Positions 5,078 to 13,041 of a DNA stretch of 13,098 bases are shown piece by piece (within the stretch, counting starts at the first letter, position 1; every line of letters begins with the position of its first letter). The position numbers were made by a program, and so were the translations under genes. Under the pieces are notes generated by a model. That model was not told where the DNA came from. It did no database searches and saw only the letters and a list, made by a program, of their open reading frames with translations. The DNA lies in NCBI GenBank assembly GCA_025361465.1, contig JANYAG010000247.1, positions 1-13,098 of the forward strand. The letters run 5' to 3'. Origin of the DNA: Gemmatimonadota bacterium. Its GTDB lineage: Bacteria > Gemmatimonadota > Gemmatimonadetes > Gemmatimonadales > GWC2-71-9.

Positions 5078-6853
5078 ATGGCCAGTACAACTCTGCGCAC
5101 CCATCGTTGCGGCGCCCTGAGCCGGGCCGACGTCGGTTCCAAGGTCCGATTGGGTGGCTGGATCCACCGCCGCCGAGACCTCGGGGGCATCGTCTTCCTT
5201 GACCTCCGTGACCGGGACGGGTTGGTCCAGCTGGCGTGCAATCCCCTGTGGACCCCCGCGGCTGCCCTCACCCTGGCGGCATCCGTAGGGGTTGAAAGCG
5301 TCGTCCTGGTCGAAGGCGAGGTGACGCTGCGCGACGAGCCGGGACGTGATCCCAAGCTTGCATCGCGGGAAGTCGAAGTGCGAGTATCCCGCCTGCGCAT
5401 GGTCGGGGCTGCCGCCACACCAGCGATTCCGGTGGCGCGACGTGAAGGAGAGGAACTCGCTGCCGAGGAATTGCGGTTGCAGTACCGGGTTCTCGACCTG
5501 CGCCGTCCCGAGCTGCAGGCCAACCTCATCATGCGTCATCACCTGCTGCAGCGGGCCCGACGGACGCTGAGCGACCTGGGCTTTCTCGAAATCGAAACCC
5601 CGATCCTCACCAAGCCGACGCCGGAAGGCGCACGCGACTTCTTGGTGCCCAGTCGGGTGCACCCGGGTGAGTGCTACGCCCTGCCGCAGTCGCCGCAGAT
5701 CTACAAGCAACTGCTGATGATGTCCGGCTTCGACCGCTACTTCCAGATCGCACGCTGCTTCCGCGACGAGGATCTCCGCGCGGATCGCCAGCCCGAATTC
5801 ACGCAGATCGACCTCGAGGCCTCCTTCGTCGCGGAGGCCGACGTGCTGGCCGTCGTCGAGGCCGTGCTGCGGGATCAGTGGGCCGAGGCCGGGCACCTGG
5901 TCGCAGTGCCCTTTCCGCACCTCACACATCGGGAAGCGATGGAGCGCTTCGGCATCGACAAGCCCGATCTTCGGTTTGGCCTGGAAATCACGGATCTCAG
6001 TGACCGCGTGGGCCCCGGTGCAGCTCCGTTCGTCCACGACGCACTGCCCCGGAACGGACGGCTGCGCGGAATTGTCGCCGAGGACACGGCCCTGTCGCGC
6101 AAGGAAATCGACAGCCTCGCGGATGCTGCCAAGTCCGCCGGTGCTGGCGGCTTGCTCTGGGCGCGATTCGAGGATGCCGGCTGGGAGGGGCAGGGCGTCA
6201 AGGCGTTTGGCCCGGAATTGCTCGCGCAGACCGTTGTTCCGTCCGGCGCCATGCTGCTCGCCGTCGTCGGCGCAGATGCCATGACCTCACCGGCGTTGCA
6301 TGCAGTGCGGACGCGGCTCGCGCAGCGCCCCGGAATCATCTTTCCCGGCCGACACGCCTTCGCATGGATCGTGGACTTTCCCTTGTTCGAGCAGGACCAG
6401 TCCACGGGTGAATGGGTGTTTACCCACCATCCTTTCACGTCGCCGCATCCCGACGACATCGAATTTCTCGAAACGGAACCTTGGCGTTGTCGGGCGCTAC
6501 ACTACGATGCGGTGTACAACGGCAACGAATTGGGCAGCGGCTCCATCCGGATTACCGACCCCGTCATCCAGGCCACCGTGTTCCGTTTTCTGGGGATCTC
6601 GGCCGAGGAGCAACGGAACCGGTTCGGATTCCTTCTTGATGCCCTTGCCTCTGGCGCGCCGCCGCACGGTGGCTTCGCGCTCGGATTCGATCGCATTGCC
6701 ATGTTGCTGGCCGGGGCGTCCTCGTTGCGCGATGTGATTGCGTTCCCTAAAACGACAGCGGCCCGGGCGTTGTTCGAGGGTGCGCCGATCACCGTCAGCG
6801 CGAAGGACCTGGCCGCCTTGCACCTGCGCACGCTTGGGAAGGAGACCGGATGA
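5078..6853 (+). CDS. aspS: Aspartyl-tRNA synthetase (class IIb, bacterial type)
   Basis: This 591-residue enzyme is almost the same length as E. coli AspRS and charges tRNA-Asp with aspartate. It has an N-terminal OB-fold anticodon-binding domain (about 1-110), a class II catalytic core, and the bacterial GAD insertion (about 285-405). Motif 2 is FQIARCFRDEDLRADRQPEF (from residue 222) and motif 3 is GFALGFDRIAML (from 532, Arg539). The OB-fold reads RRRDLGG with Leu35, where non-discriminating enzymes carry His (RRRDHGG), so this is probably a discriminating, tRNA-Asp-specific enzyme. The ATG at 5078 fits the family start, though its Shine-Dalgarno sequence is weak. The gene leads a six-gene overlapping chain: its stop overlaps the phoH start (ATGA, 6850-6853). 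Confidence 0.97.
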   Translation: MASTTLRTHRCGALSRADVGSKVRLGGWIHRRRDLGGIVFLDLRDRDGLVQLACNPLWTPAAALTLAASVGVESVVLVEGEVTLRDEPGRDPKLASREVEVRVSRLRMVGAAATPAIPVARREGEELAAEELRLQYRVLDLRRPELQANLIMRHHLLQRARRTLSDLGFLEIETPILTKPTPEGARDFLVPSRVHPGECYALPQSPQIYKQLLMMSGFDRYFQIARCFRDEDLRADRQPEFTQIDLEASFVAEADVLAVVEAVLRDQWAEAGHLVAVPFPHLTHREAMERFGIDKPDLRFGLEITDLSDRVGPGAAPFVHDALPRNGRLRGIVAEDTALSRKEIDSLADAAKSAGAGGLLWARFEDAGWEGQGVKAFGPELLAQTVVPSGAMLLAVVGADAMTSPALHAVRTRLAQRPGIIFPGRHAFAWIVDFPLFEQDQSTGEWVFTHHPFTSPHPDDIEFLETEPWRCRALHYDAVYNGNELGSGSIRITDPVIQATVFRFLGISAEEQRNRFGFLLDALASGAPPHGGFALGFDRIAMLLAGASSLRDVIAFPKTTAARALFEGAPITVSAKDLAALHLRTLGKETG

Positions 6854-7806
6854 GCCGCCAGGAGTCGCGGCAGAACCTGAGCGCCGAGGGCGCGGATTCC
6901 CTGCTGCTGGCAGGCGTGAATGATGGCAATTTCATGGAACTCCAGCGGGCGCTCGGCGTGCGCGTGTCGCAGCGCGGTGATGCGGTCACACTCCTCGGGA
7001 CGCCAGAGCAGGTGGAACGGGCCACGCCGGTCGTTCAAACGTTGATCGACATGGCGCGCATCGGGCAATCGATCGAGGCCGAGGATGTCTTCCGGATTGC
7101 CCACCACGGCGAAGTGCTGGACCGGGAGCCGGCCGGTGACGCAAGCCGGATTCACTTTCCCGGCCTGCGCAAGTCCATCACCCCGAAGACCGCCGGGCAG
7201 CGCGAATACGTCCGGTTGATGCAGGACAACGACATTGTGATCGGCATCGGGCCCGCCGGCACCGGCAAGACCTACCTGGCGGTCGCCAAGGCGGTCGAAG
7301 CGCTGGCGCGGAAACGCGTCAAGCGGATTATCCTGGCGCGGCCGGCCGTCGAGGCGGGGGAGTCCCTTGGCTTTCTTCCCGGTGACCTGCAGCAGAAGGT
7401 CGATCCGTACCTGCGGCCGCTCTACGACGCACTCGAGGACATGCTACCGCCGGAGCGGATCCAGAAGGCACTGGAGACGCGTGTCATTGAGGTCGCCCCG
7501 CTCGCCTACATGCGCGGCCGGACGCTGAATGATGCCTTCATCATCCTGGATGAAGCGCAGAATGCCACCGGGCCCCAGATGAAGATGTTCCTCACCCGGC
7601 TGGGCGTGAACAGCAAGGTGGTGGTGACTGGCGACAAGACCCAGATCGACCTCCCGCGACGCGAGGAATCCGGCCTGGTGCAGGTGGAACGCATCCTGCC
7701 TGGCATCGATGGGTTGGTCTTCCATTACCTGACCGAAGTCGACGTCGTACGCCATCGTCTCGTGAAGGACATCATCCGCGCGTACGCCGAAGACCAGGCC
7801 GGCTGA
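6850..7806 (+). CDS. ybeZ: PhoH-like ATPase (YbeZ)
   Basis: This 318-residue cytosolic P-loop protein belongs to the PhoH family. Its N-terminal ~110 residues form a small KH-like region. The ATPase domain has Walker A GPAGTGKT (134-141, Lys140) and Walker B FIILDEAQNA with Asp234 and Glu235. Later conserved stretches include VVTGDKTQIDLP. In E. coli, YbeZ works with YbeY in rRNA maturation and ribosome quality control, and has been proposed to be an RNA helicase. Here ybeY follows directly (TGATG, 7804-7808), as in many genomes. A strong AAGGAG (6839-6844) lies five bases before the ATG, inside the end of aspS. I use the symbol ybeZ because of the ybeY neighbour; phoH is the common synonym. 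Confidence 0.93.
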   Translation: MSRQESRQNLSAEGADSLLLAGVNDGNFMELQRALGVRVSQRGDAVTLLGTPEQVERATPVVQTLIDMARIGQSIEAEDVFRIAHHGEVLDREPAGDASRIHFPGLRKSITPKTAGQREYVRLMQDNDIVIGIGPAGTGKTYLAVAKAVEALARKRVKRIILARPAVEAGESLGFLPGDLQQKVDPYLRPLYDALEDMLPPERIQKALETRVIEVAPLAYMRGRTLNDAFIILDEAQNATGPQMKMFLTRLGVNSKVVVTGDKTQIDLPRREESGLVQVERILPGIDGLVFHYLTEVDVVRHRLVKDIIRAYAEDQAG

Positions 7807-8240
7807 TGACAGCCGTGCCCCGCGGCGGTGTGACGGTCACCGTCACCGGTGCGAGCGCGCTCCCGGAGCGGGCCGTGACACGCGTGGTGCAACATGTCGT
7901 GGAGCGGGAGCGACAGCGCGCCACCATCGCCATCACGTTCCTGGGCCCACGCCGCATGCGCGCGCTGAACGCCCGGTACCTCAAGCATGACCATGTCACC
8001 GACGTGATTTCCTTCTGCCTGCCGCAACCGGACGGCTCCGTGGCTGGCGATGTGTACGTGTGCCGCTATGCCGCCGCACGTCAGGCGCGCCAGCTGGGCG
8101 TGCCGGTTCGCACCGAGTTGGTGCGCCTGCTGGTGCACGGCACGCTGCACGTCCTCGGCTGGGATCATCCGGTCGGCGCCTCGCGGACCACATCGCCGAT
8201 GTGGCGGTTGCAGGAGCGGTACCTGCGACAGGTCGCATGA
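7806..8240 (+). CDS. ybeY: Endoribonuclease / rRNA maturation factor YbeY
   Basis: This 144-residue metalloprotein is known from the family to act in 16S rRNA 3'-end maturation and 70S ribosome quality control. The metal site HGTLHVLGWDH gives His111, His115 and His121 (HxxxHxxxxxH). TDVISF at 65-70 matches the usual TDVLSF strand. Unusually, the basic residue equivalent to E. coli Arg59 in the YR-x-x-D segment is Leu59 here (YLKHDHVTD). The acidic cluster that usually follows the metal site is replaced by SRTTSPMWRLQE. As I remember, Bacteroidota YbeY proteins also have YL-x-HD, so this may be a lineage form and not a defect. The start overlaps the phoH stop by 1 bp and the stop overlaps the next start by 4 bp. 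Confidence 0.93.
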   Translation: MTAVPRGGVTVTVTGASALPERAVTRVVQHVVERERQRATIAITFLGPRRMRALNARYLKHDHVTDVISFCLPQPDGSVAGDVYVCRYAAARQARQLGVPVRTELVRLLVHGTLHVLGWDHPVGASRTTSPMWRLQERYLRQVA

Positions 8241-9436
8241 CGGAACTTTTCCGCGTGCTGCCTCCACTGGCCGGGCTGGTGATGCTGTGCGCCGCGATCG
8301 TTGCCCTTGCTGGCGAAGGGGAAGGCGAGCTCGCTGCCCGTGCGCTCGCCCGCGATCCGGAGGAGGAGACCCTCCCCCCGGCGCGGACGTTGCGCGTCAT
8401 GCACCTCACGTTGCTGGTGATCGCCGCCGCGATGGCGGCGACGTCCGTGGGCTGGTGGGCGTACCAGCCGGGCAGCGCGCTGTTCCGCGTGGTGCTGGTG
8501 ACCACGCTGGTGTGGGCAGTGGGAGACCTGGCCCCGCGGCTGCTCGCCGCGCTGGCTCCCGAGCTGGTGGGTCCCGCACATCGAGTGGCATTGGCCGCGG
8601 CGCCGGCCTTCCGGCCGTTGCTGTGGCTTACGGTGCGCCTGGATCGCCGGGGTCGCGAGCATGCCGCGGGGCACGCGCGTGGCGGGGACCGACAATCACC
8701 TCGCGAAATGGCGCTGGGTGTCTTTTCGCTCCACGAGATGACCGTCTCGGAGGTGATGACGCCGCGCATCGACATCATCACCGTCGACGTCGCGCAGGCG
8801 GAGGAGGATGTCATCGCGACGCTTCGCCGTAGCGAACATGCCAGGTTGCTCGTGGTGGACGGCCACCCCGATCTGGTGGTGGGCATCCTCTACGCCAAGG
8901 ACATGCTGCCCCGGTTGATCGACGCCGAGGCGCCCCGGGAACGGTGGCAAGCGCTGGTGCGGCCGGCCGCGTTTGTGCCGGAGGCCAAGCGCCTGGATCG
9001 GCAACTGCGGGACTTCCAGCGCGGCCCGGGGCATCTCGTCGTTGTCGTCGACGAGTTTGGCGGTACCGCGGGCATCGTCACGCTCGAGGACATCCTCGAG
9101 CAGATCGTCGGGGAGATCCAGGACGAGTACGACGGGGAGGAAGTTCCCCCGATGCTCCGTCACGATGATGGGCACTACTCGGTGCAGGGAGGATTGCCGC
9201 TGGCCGACCTGCAGGCCGAGGTGGAGCACGAGTTCGGGCGCGAGGATGTCGCGACCGTCGGTGGCCTGATGCTCGCCGAGTTCGGTCGCGTCCCGCGCAT
9301 GGGTGAAGCATTCGAAATTGACGGCTGGCGCTTCGTCGTCGAACTGATCGTCCGCCGCCGGATTCGACGCGTCTCAGTCTGGCCGCCCCATGCCATCGGT
9401 GAGGACTCAGCCCAGCTCGCGGCGGAGGCCTCATGA
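8237..9436 (+). CDS. CNNM/CorC-like CBS-domain membrane protein, copy 1 (YbeX-like)
   Basis: This 399-residue protein has an N-terminal membrane region of about 135 residues with three to four helices. It resembles a worn CNNM (DUF21) domain: the usual SGSET is AGEGEG (25-30), and the usual GE-x-x-PK is GDLAPR (96-101). A CBS pair follows, starting at VMTPR (173-177) and containing DEFGGTAG (272-279). A C-terminal CorC/HlyC domain ends the protein. Such proteins support Mg2+ or Co2+ efflux, or regulate it through nucleotide binding to the CBS pair. Its place after ybeY matches ybeX in E. coli, although YbeX itself has no membrane domain. The ATG at 8237 overlaps the ybeY stop. Membrane transport activity is uncertain given the altered motifs. 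Confidence 0.85.
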   Translation: MTELFRVLPPLAGLVMLCAAIVALAGEGEGELAARALARDPEEETLPPARTLRVMHLTLLVIAAAMAATSVGWWAYQPGSALFRVVLVTTLVWAVGDLAPRLLAALAPELVGPAHRVALAAAPAFRPLLWLTVRLDRRGREHAAGHARGGDRQSPREMALGVFSLHEMTVSEVMTPRIDIITVDVAQAEEDVIATLRRSEHARLLVVDGHPDLVVGILYAKDMLPRLIDAEAPRERWQALVRPAAFVPEAKRLDRQLRDFQRGPGHLVVVVDEFGGTAGIVTLEDILEQIVGEIQDEYDGEEVPPMLRHDDGHYSVQGGLPLADLQAEVEHEFGREDVATVGGLMLAEFGRVPRMGEAFEIDGWRFVVELIVRRRIRRVSVWPPHAIGEDSAQLAAEAS

Positions 9437-10620
9437 CCTGGGGCCTGATCCTCGCCGGTTTAGTGATCGCCTGGATCGGCTCGGCCGGCGCGGCTTCGCT
9501 GGTCGCGACCTCCCGCCGAGTGCTCGCTGACGTGATCTCCCGCCGGTTACGCGGCGGGGATGATTCGCTCGACTGGCTGCCGCGAACGGAGCGCGAAGTG
9601 GCGGCGGCCATCGCGGCCACATCATTCGGGGTGGCACTCGTCGGCGCGGCGATTCCAGGGTTGTTCAACACGGCGACCCTGCCCACGCTCGGCTTTCTGG
9701 TGGTCATCCTCGTCGCGCCACTCACCTTGCTGCTGGCGTACCTGCTGCCGCGCTGGATCACGCTCCCGCGCGCCGACCAGGCGGTGCGCATGCTGCGCCC
9801 GCTGTTGCGGGGGTGGGGGACGCTGCTCGGGTTTGTCCTGCCGTCCCGGGCGGACGACGCGGCCGAGGACGTGCGCTCGCTGGCCCGGGAAGGGCGAGTC
9901 AGCGGCCTCGCCGGCGATGAACTGGTGATGGTCGGCGGGGTGATGTCCTTCGCCGAGCGTCCGGTGCGTGCCGTGATGACTCCGCGCACCGAGATGGTCG
10001 CGGTTCCGCATGATGCGTCGTACCGGATGGTGATGGGAGTCTTCGCCGAAAGTGCCTATACCCGCGTGCCGGTGTACCGGAACACGCTCGATGAAATTGT
10101 CGGAATGATCCATGCCTTCGATCTGTTCCAACTGAAGTCTGGCGATCCGCTCCCGGTCCGGCCGGTGTCCTTCGCGCCGGAGTCACGTGGGGCGGGCGAT
10201 TTGCTGCTGGACATGCAGCATGAGCGACGGCACCTCGCCGTGGTGCTCGACGAGTTCGGCGGCACGGCGGGCATCGTCACGCTCGAAGACTTGCTCGAGG
10301 CCCTGGTCGGGGAAATCGCCGATGAGGATGAGGCCCCGGTCGCTCCGTCTGCGGTCTCGGCGGAATTGCTCGAGCTCGACGGTGCGGCGGCGCCCGAGGT
10401 GGTCAGCGTGCACTTCCAGGTCACGCTGCCCGCGGGTGAGGCGGCCACATTCGGCGGACTGCTGGCGGAGCTTGCCGGGCGAATTCCCAAGGCCGGTGAA
10501 CGGTTTACCTGCGCGGGACTCGAGGTCGAAGTGCTGCTGGCGTCCCCCACACGGGTCGAGCGACTGCTCGTGCGGCGAGCCGGGACACCGATCACCAGGC
10601 TCGAGCGCACGACGCCATGA
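9433..10620 (+). CDS. CNNM/CorC-like CBS-domain membrane protein, copy 2
   Basis: This 395-residue protein has the same layout as its upstream neighbour: hydrophobic N-terminus (about 1-136), CBS pair and CorC/HlyC domain. Here the membrane part keeps a first helix leading to ASLVATSRRVL and a later YLLPR (103-107) in place of GE-x-x-PK. The CBS pair starts at VMTPR (181-185) and carries DEFGGTAGIVTLEDLLE from 273. The linker to the C-terminal domain is acidic (DEDEAP). The start overlaps the previous stop (ATGA, 9433-9436), with GGAGG four bases upstream. The shared CBS cores against divergent membrane halves suggest an old duplication, perhaps forming a heterodimer. A role in Mg2+ or Co2+ homeostasis is inferred from the family and the mgtE neighbour. 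Confidence 0.85.
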   Translation: MTWGLILAGLVIAWIGSAGAASLVATSRRVLADVISRRLRGGDDSLDWLPRTEREVAAAIAATSFGVALVGAAIPGLFNTATLPTLGFLVVILVAPLTLLLAYLLPRWITLPRADQAVRMLRPLLRGWGTLLGFVLPSRADDAAEDVRSLAREGRVSGLAGDELVMVGGVMSFAERPVRAVMTPRTEMVAVPHDASYRMVMGVFAESAYTRVPVYRNTLDEIVGMIHAFDLFQLKSGDPLPVRPVSFAPESRGAGDLLLDMQHERRHLAVVLDEFGGTAGIVTLEDLLEALVGEIADEDEAPVAPSAVSAELLELDGAAAPEVVSVHFQVTLPAGEAATFGGLLAELAGRIPKAGERFTCAGLEVEVLLASPTRVERLLVRRAGTPITRLERTTP

Positions 10621-11954
10621 CACCACCCGTCGATGCGCTCGAGGAACTCGTCGCGCTCGTACACGAGGGGCGGATCGAGGCGTTCATCGCGCGGGCATAC
10701 CAGCTCGAAGCCCCTGACCTCGCCGATGTGCTGGCATCACTCGATGACGGGGCCCGCCTTGCCCTCGTTCGGGCCCTGCCGTCGGAGCTTTCCTCGCGGG
10801 CGCTGATCGAGCTGCCGGCCGATACCCATCCCGCATCCATCGTGGCGGCGCTTGACGCGTCCCAGGCCGCCGAGATCGTCGAGGAACTCGAGGACGATGA
10901 TGCGGCCGACCTGCTCGGCGAGCTCCCGGTCGCCGACCGCGACCGGATCCTCGCCGGGTTGGTGGACCACGGGGATCTTGATCGCCTGCTCGGGTACGAC
11001 CGGGACTCGGCCGGCGGTCTGATGACGACGCAAGTGGTCACCGTCATGCTCCTCGACACGGTGGGGCTGGCGCTTGAAGCCGTACGCCGACAGGCAGAGG
11101 ACCTCCAGGATGTCGGCGAGATCTTCGTGATCGACACGGAGCGCCGACTGGTGGGGCGACTCGCGTTCAAGCACCTGGTCGTGAACGCTGCCGGTCGGCT
11201 GGTGCGCGAGGTCATGGACCCCGCACCGATGAAGGTCTCGCCGGAAGTAGACCAGGAAGATGTCGCCCGCCTGATGGCGCGCTACGACTTGCCTGCCTTG
11301 CCCGTCCTCGATGCCACGGGTCGATTGCTCGGCCAGATCACGTACGATGATGTCATCGACGTCACCCAGGCAGAGGCCACCGAGGATCTCCTGCGGTTCG
11401 GCGGCGTCTCCCCGGACGAAGAACTCGGTGCCCGCTGGCGCGCGGCGGTGCGAAGCCGCCTCCCCTGGCTGTACCTCAACTTGTTGACGGCATTTCTCGC
11501 GGGTGCCGTGGTGCTGTTCTTCCAGGGAACGATCACTCGACTGACGACGCTGGCGGTCTGGATGCCGATTATCGCCGGGATGGGCGGCAACGCCGGGACC
11601 CAGGCCCTCGCGGTCTCGGTGCGCCGCCTTTCGCTCGGGCAGGTGTCGATCGATCGGGCCCGGACCATCATCATCAAGGAGACGGTCGTCGGTTTGATCA
11701 ATGGGCTGGCGATCGGGGTGGTGGTCTCCGGCGTGTCGGTGCTGGTGGGACAGCCTTGGCGCCTCGGGTTGGTCGTCTTTCTGGCAATGACCGGCAACCT
11801 GCTGGTGGCCGGATTCGCGGGGGCGTCGATCCCGGTCATCCTGGAGCGCTTCGAGATCGACCCCGCCGTGGCGTCTTCGATCTTCGTCACCACCTTCACC
11901 GACGTCTGCGGCTTCGGCCTCCTCCTCGGCTTGGCCAGCGTCATGCTGCTCTGA
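10617..11954 (+). CDS. mgtE: Magnesium transporter MgtE
   Basis: This 445-residue Mg2+-gated channel has the full MgtE layout: a helical N domain (about 1-130) with HPASIVAALD and EDDDAADLLGELP, two CBS motifs (about 136-190 and 198-252), a plug helix, and a five-helix pore domain from about 283. The pore signatures are PIIAGMGGNAGTQ (317-329) and, at the C-terminus, TDVCGF with Asp429. That Asp corresponds to the Mg2+-binding pore aspartate, Asp432 of Thermus thermophilus MgtE. High cytosolic Mg2+ closes the channel through the N and CBS domains. The ATG overlaps the previous stop (ATGA, 10617-10620) and has no good Shine-Dalgarno sequence, so translation probably depends on coupling. No M-box riboswitch is possible at this junction. 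Confidence 0.96.
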   Translation: MTPPVDALEELVALVHEGRIEAFIARAYQLEAPDLADVLASLDDGARLALVRALPSELSSRALIELPADTHPASIVAALDASQAAEIVEELEDDDAADLLGELPVADRDRILAGLVDHGDLDRLLGYDRDSAGGLMTTQVVTVMLLDTVGLALEAVRRQAEDLQDVGEIFVIDTERRLVGRLAFKHLVVNAAGRLVREVMDPAPMKVSPEVDQEDVARLMARYDLPALPVLDATGRLLGQITYDDVIDVTQAEATEDLLRFGGVSPDEELGARWRAAVRSRLPWLYLNLLTAFLAGAVVLFFQGTITRLTTLAVWMPIIAGMGGNAGTQALAVSVRRLSLGQVSIDRARTIIIKETVVGLINGLAIGVVVSGVSVLVGQPWRLGLVVFLAMTGNLLVAGFAGASIPVILERFEIDPAVASSIFVTTFTDVCGFGLLLGLASVMLL

Positions 11955-11971
11955 GCGACCGCCTGCCCGCT

Positions 11972-12001
11972 TTGCCCTAAGTCACGCTCTGGTGGTAAGT
12001 T
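11972..12001 (+). promoter_or_regulatory. Candidate promoter of meaB
   Basis: TTGCCC (11972-11977) and TAAGTT (11996-12001) are separated by 18 bp. They sit in the only real gap on this strand after mgtE, and the -10-like box ends five bases before the meaB ATG at 12007. This would give a near-leaderless mRNA. The box quality is modest, and readthrough from mgtE remains possible. Confidence 0.3.
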
Positions 12002-12006
12002 CCGGC

Positions 12007-13041
12007 ATGACAGAGGTGCCGTTGTTCGCCGATTTGATCGAGGCCAAGCCCGCGACCGTGGCGCGAGCGGTCTCGATCGTCGAAAACGGCCGTCCCGGGT
12101 TCGAAGCCCTGCTTTCCAAGCTGCATCCGCGCCTTGGTCGCGCCCGCCGAATCGGCATCACAGGCCCCCCCGGAGCGGGCAAGTCGACCCTCACGGAACG
12201 CCTGGTCCGCGCGTTCCTCGACCAGGGATTGAAAGTCGGGGTGGTCGCGCTGGATCCGACCTCACCGTTCAGCGGCGGAGCACTCCTCGGCGACCGGATC
12301 CGGATGGAAAGCGTCGCGCTCGATCCGGGCGTCTACATCCGATCGATGGCGACCCGCGGCTCTCTTGGCGGGCTGGCCACGTCGACCCGCGAGGTCTGTG
12401 ACATCCTCGATGGCGCGGGATTCGATCGCATCCTCATCGAGACCGTGGGGGTTGGGCAGCTGGAACTCGACGTGACCCACATGGCCGATACCACCGTGCT
12501 GGCCCTGGTGCCGGAATCCGGTGATGGCATCCAGGCACTCAAGTCGGGCGTGATCGAAGCAGCCGATCTGCTGGTTGTCAACAAGGCCGACCGGCCCGGG
12601 GCTGATAAGCTGCGCGTCGCGCTGGACCTCGCGCTCGACCTCCGGCTCGGCAAGATCTTCGGCCAGATGCCTGCGCATCACGGCACGCTTCGCTCGGGCC
12701 CGCGATTGGCCGCCGAGGAACCGGATGAGCGATCGTGGCGCCCCCCGGTGCTGCTGACCACCGCGGTGCAGGGCGAAGGGATCACCGGCCTCGTGGACGC
12801 GCTGGATCGGCACTGGGCGTGGATGACCGCAACCGGCGAACTGGAGGTGCGGCGGCGGGCCCGGCTCCGCTTGCGCACCCGCGAAATCGTCGATCGCGCG
12901 ATGCGTCGCTGGGTCTGGCAGGAATCGAACGGCGAAGCGTTGATTTCCGCGCGTCTGGATGATGTCACGGCGGGAGTGACCAGCCCGTACGAGGTCGCGG
13001 CCGACGTGGTCGCCGTGCTGAAGGGAGGAGCAAGGCAATGA
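12007..13041 (+). CDS. meaB: Methylmalonyl-CoA mutase-associated GTPase MeaB
   Basis: This 344-residue G3E-type P-loop GTPase is a cytosolic chaperone that guards adenosylcobalamin loading and protects methylmalonyl-CoA mutase from inactivation. Landmarks are Walker A GPPGAGKS (53-60), LDPTSPFSGGALLGDRIRM (the family's switch I region), ETVGVGQ (145-151) and the base-specific NKAD (192-195). After ETVGVGQ the usual Ser is Leu, a minor variation. MeaB is distinguished from the related ArgK name only by historical labelling. I prefer the ATG at 12007; a GTG at 11992 would add five residues (MVSSG) that overlap the candidate -10 box. The stop overlaps the next start (ATGA, 13038-13041). The mutase genes are not in the window, so propionate or methylmalonyl-CoA metabolism is inferred from the family. 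Confidence 0.93.
   Translation: MTEVPLFADLIEAKPATVARAVSIVENGRPGFEALLSKLHPRLGRARRIGITGPPGAGKSTLTERLVRAFLDQGLKVGVVALDPTSPFSGGALLGDRIRMESVALDPGVYIRSMATRGSLGGLATSTREVCDILDGAGFDRILIETVGVGQLELDVTHMADTTVLALVPESGDGIQALKSGVIEAADLLVVNKADRPGADKLRVALDLALDLRLGKIFGQMPAHHGTLRSGPRLAAEEPDERSWRPPVLLTTAVQGEGITGLVDALDRHWAWMTATGELEVRRRARLRLRTREIVDRAMRRWVWQESNGEALISARLDDVTAGVTSPYEVAADVVAVLKGGARQ

Noticed and set aside
4940..6037. Minus-strand open frame of about 1.1 kb antisense to aspS, in frame with rlmN
   Set aside because: It has no family features, runs opposite to a clear aspS, and RlmN has its normal length and conserved N-terminus from 4939. Long antisense frames are common at this GC content.
8060..8236. 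Upstream extension of CorC copy 1
   Set aside because: It lies inside ybeY, and the ATG at 8237 gives the usual ATGA overlap and a hydrophobic start.
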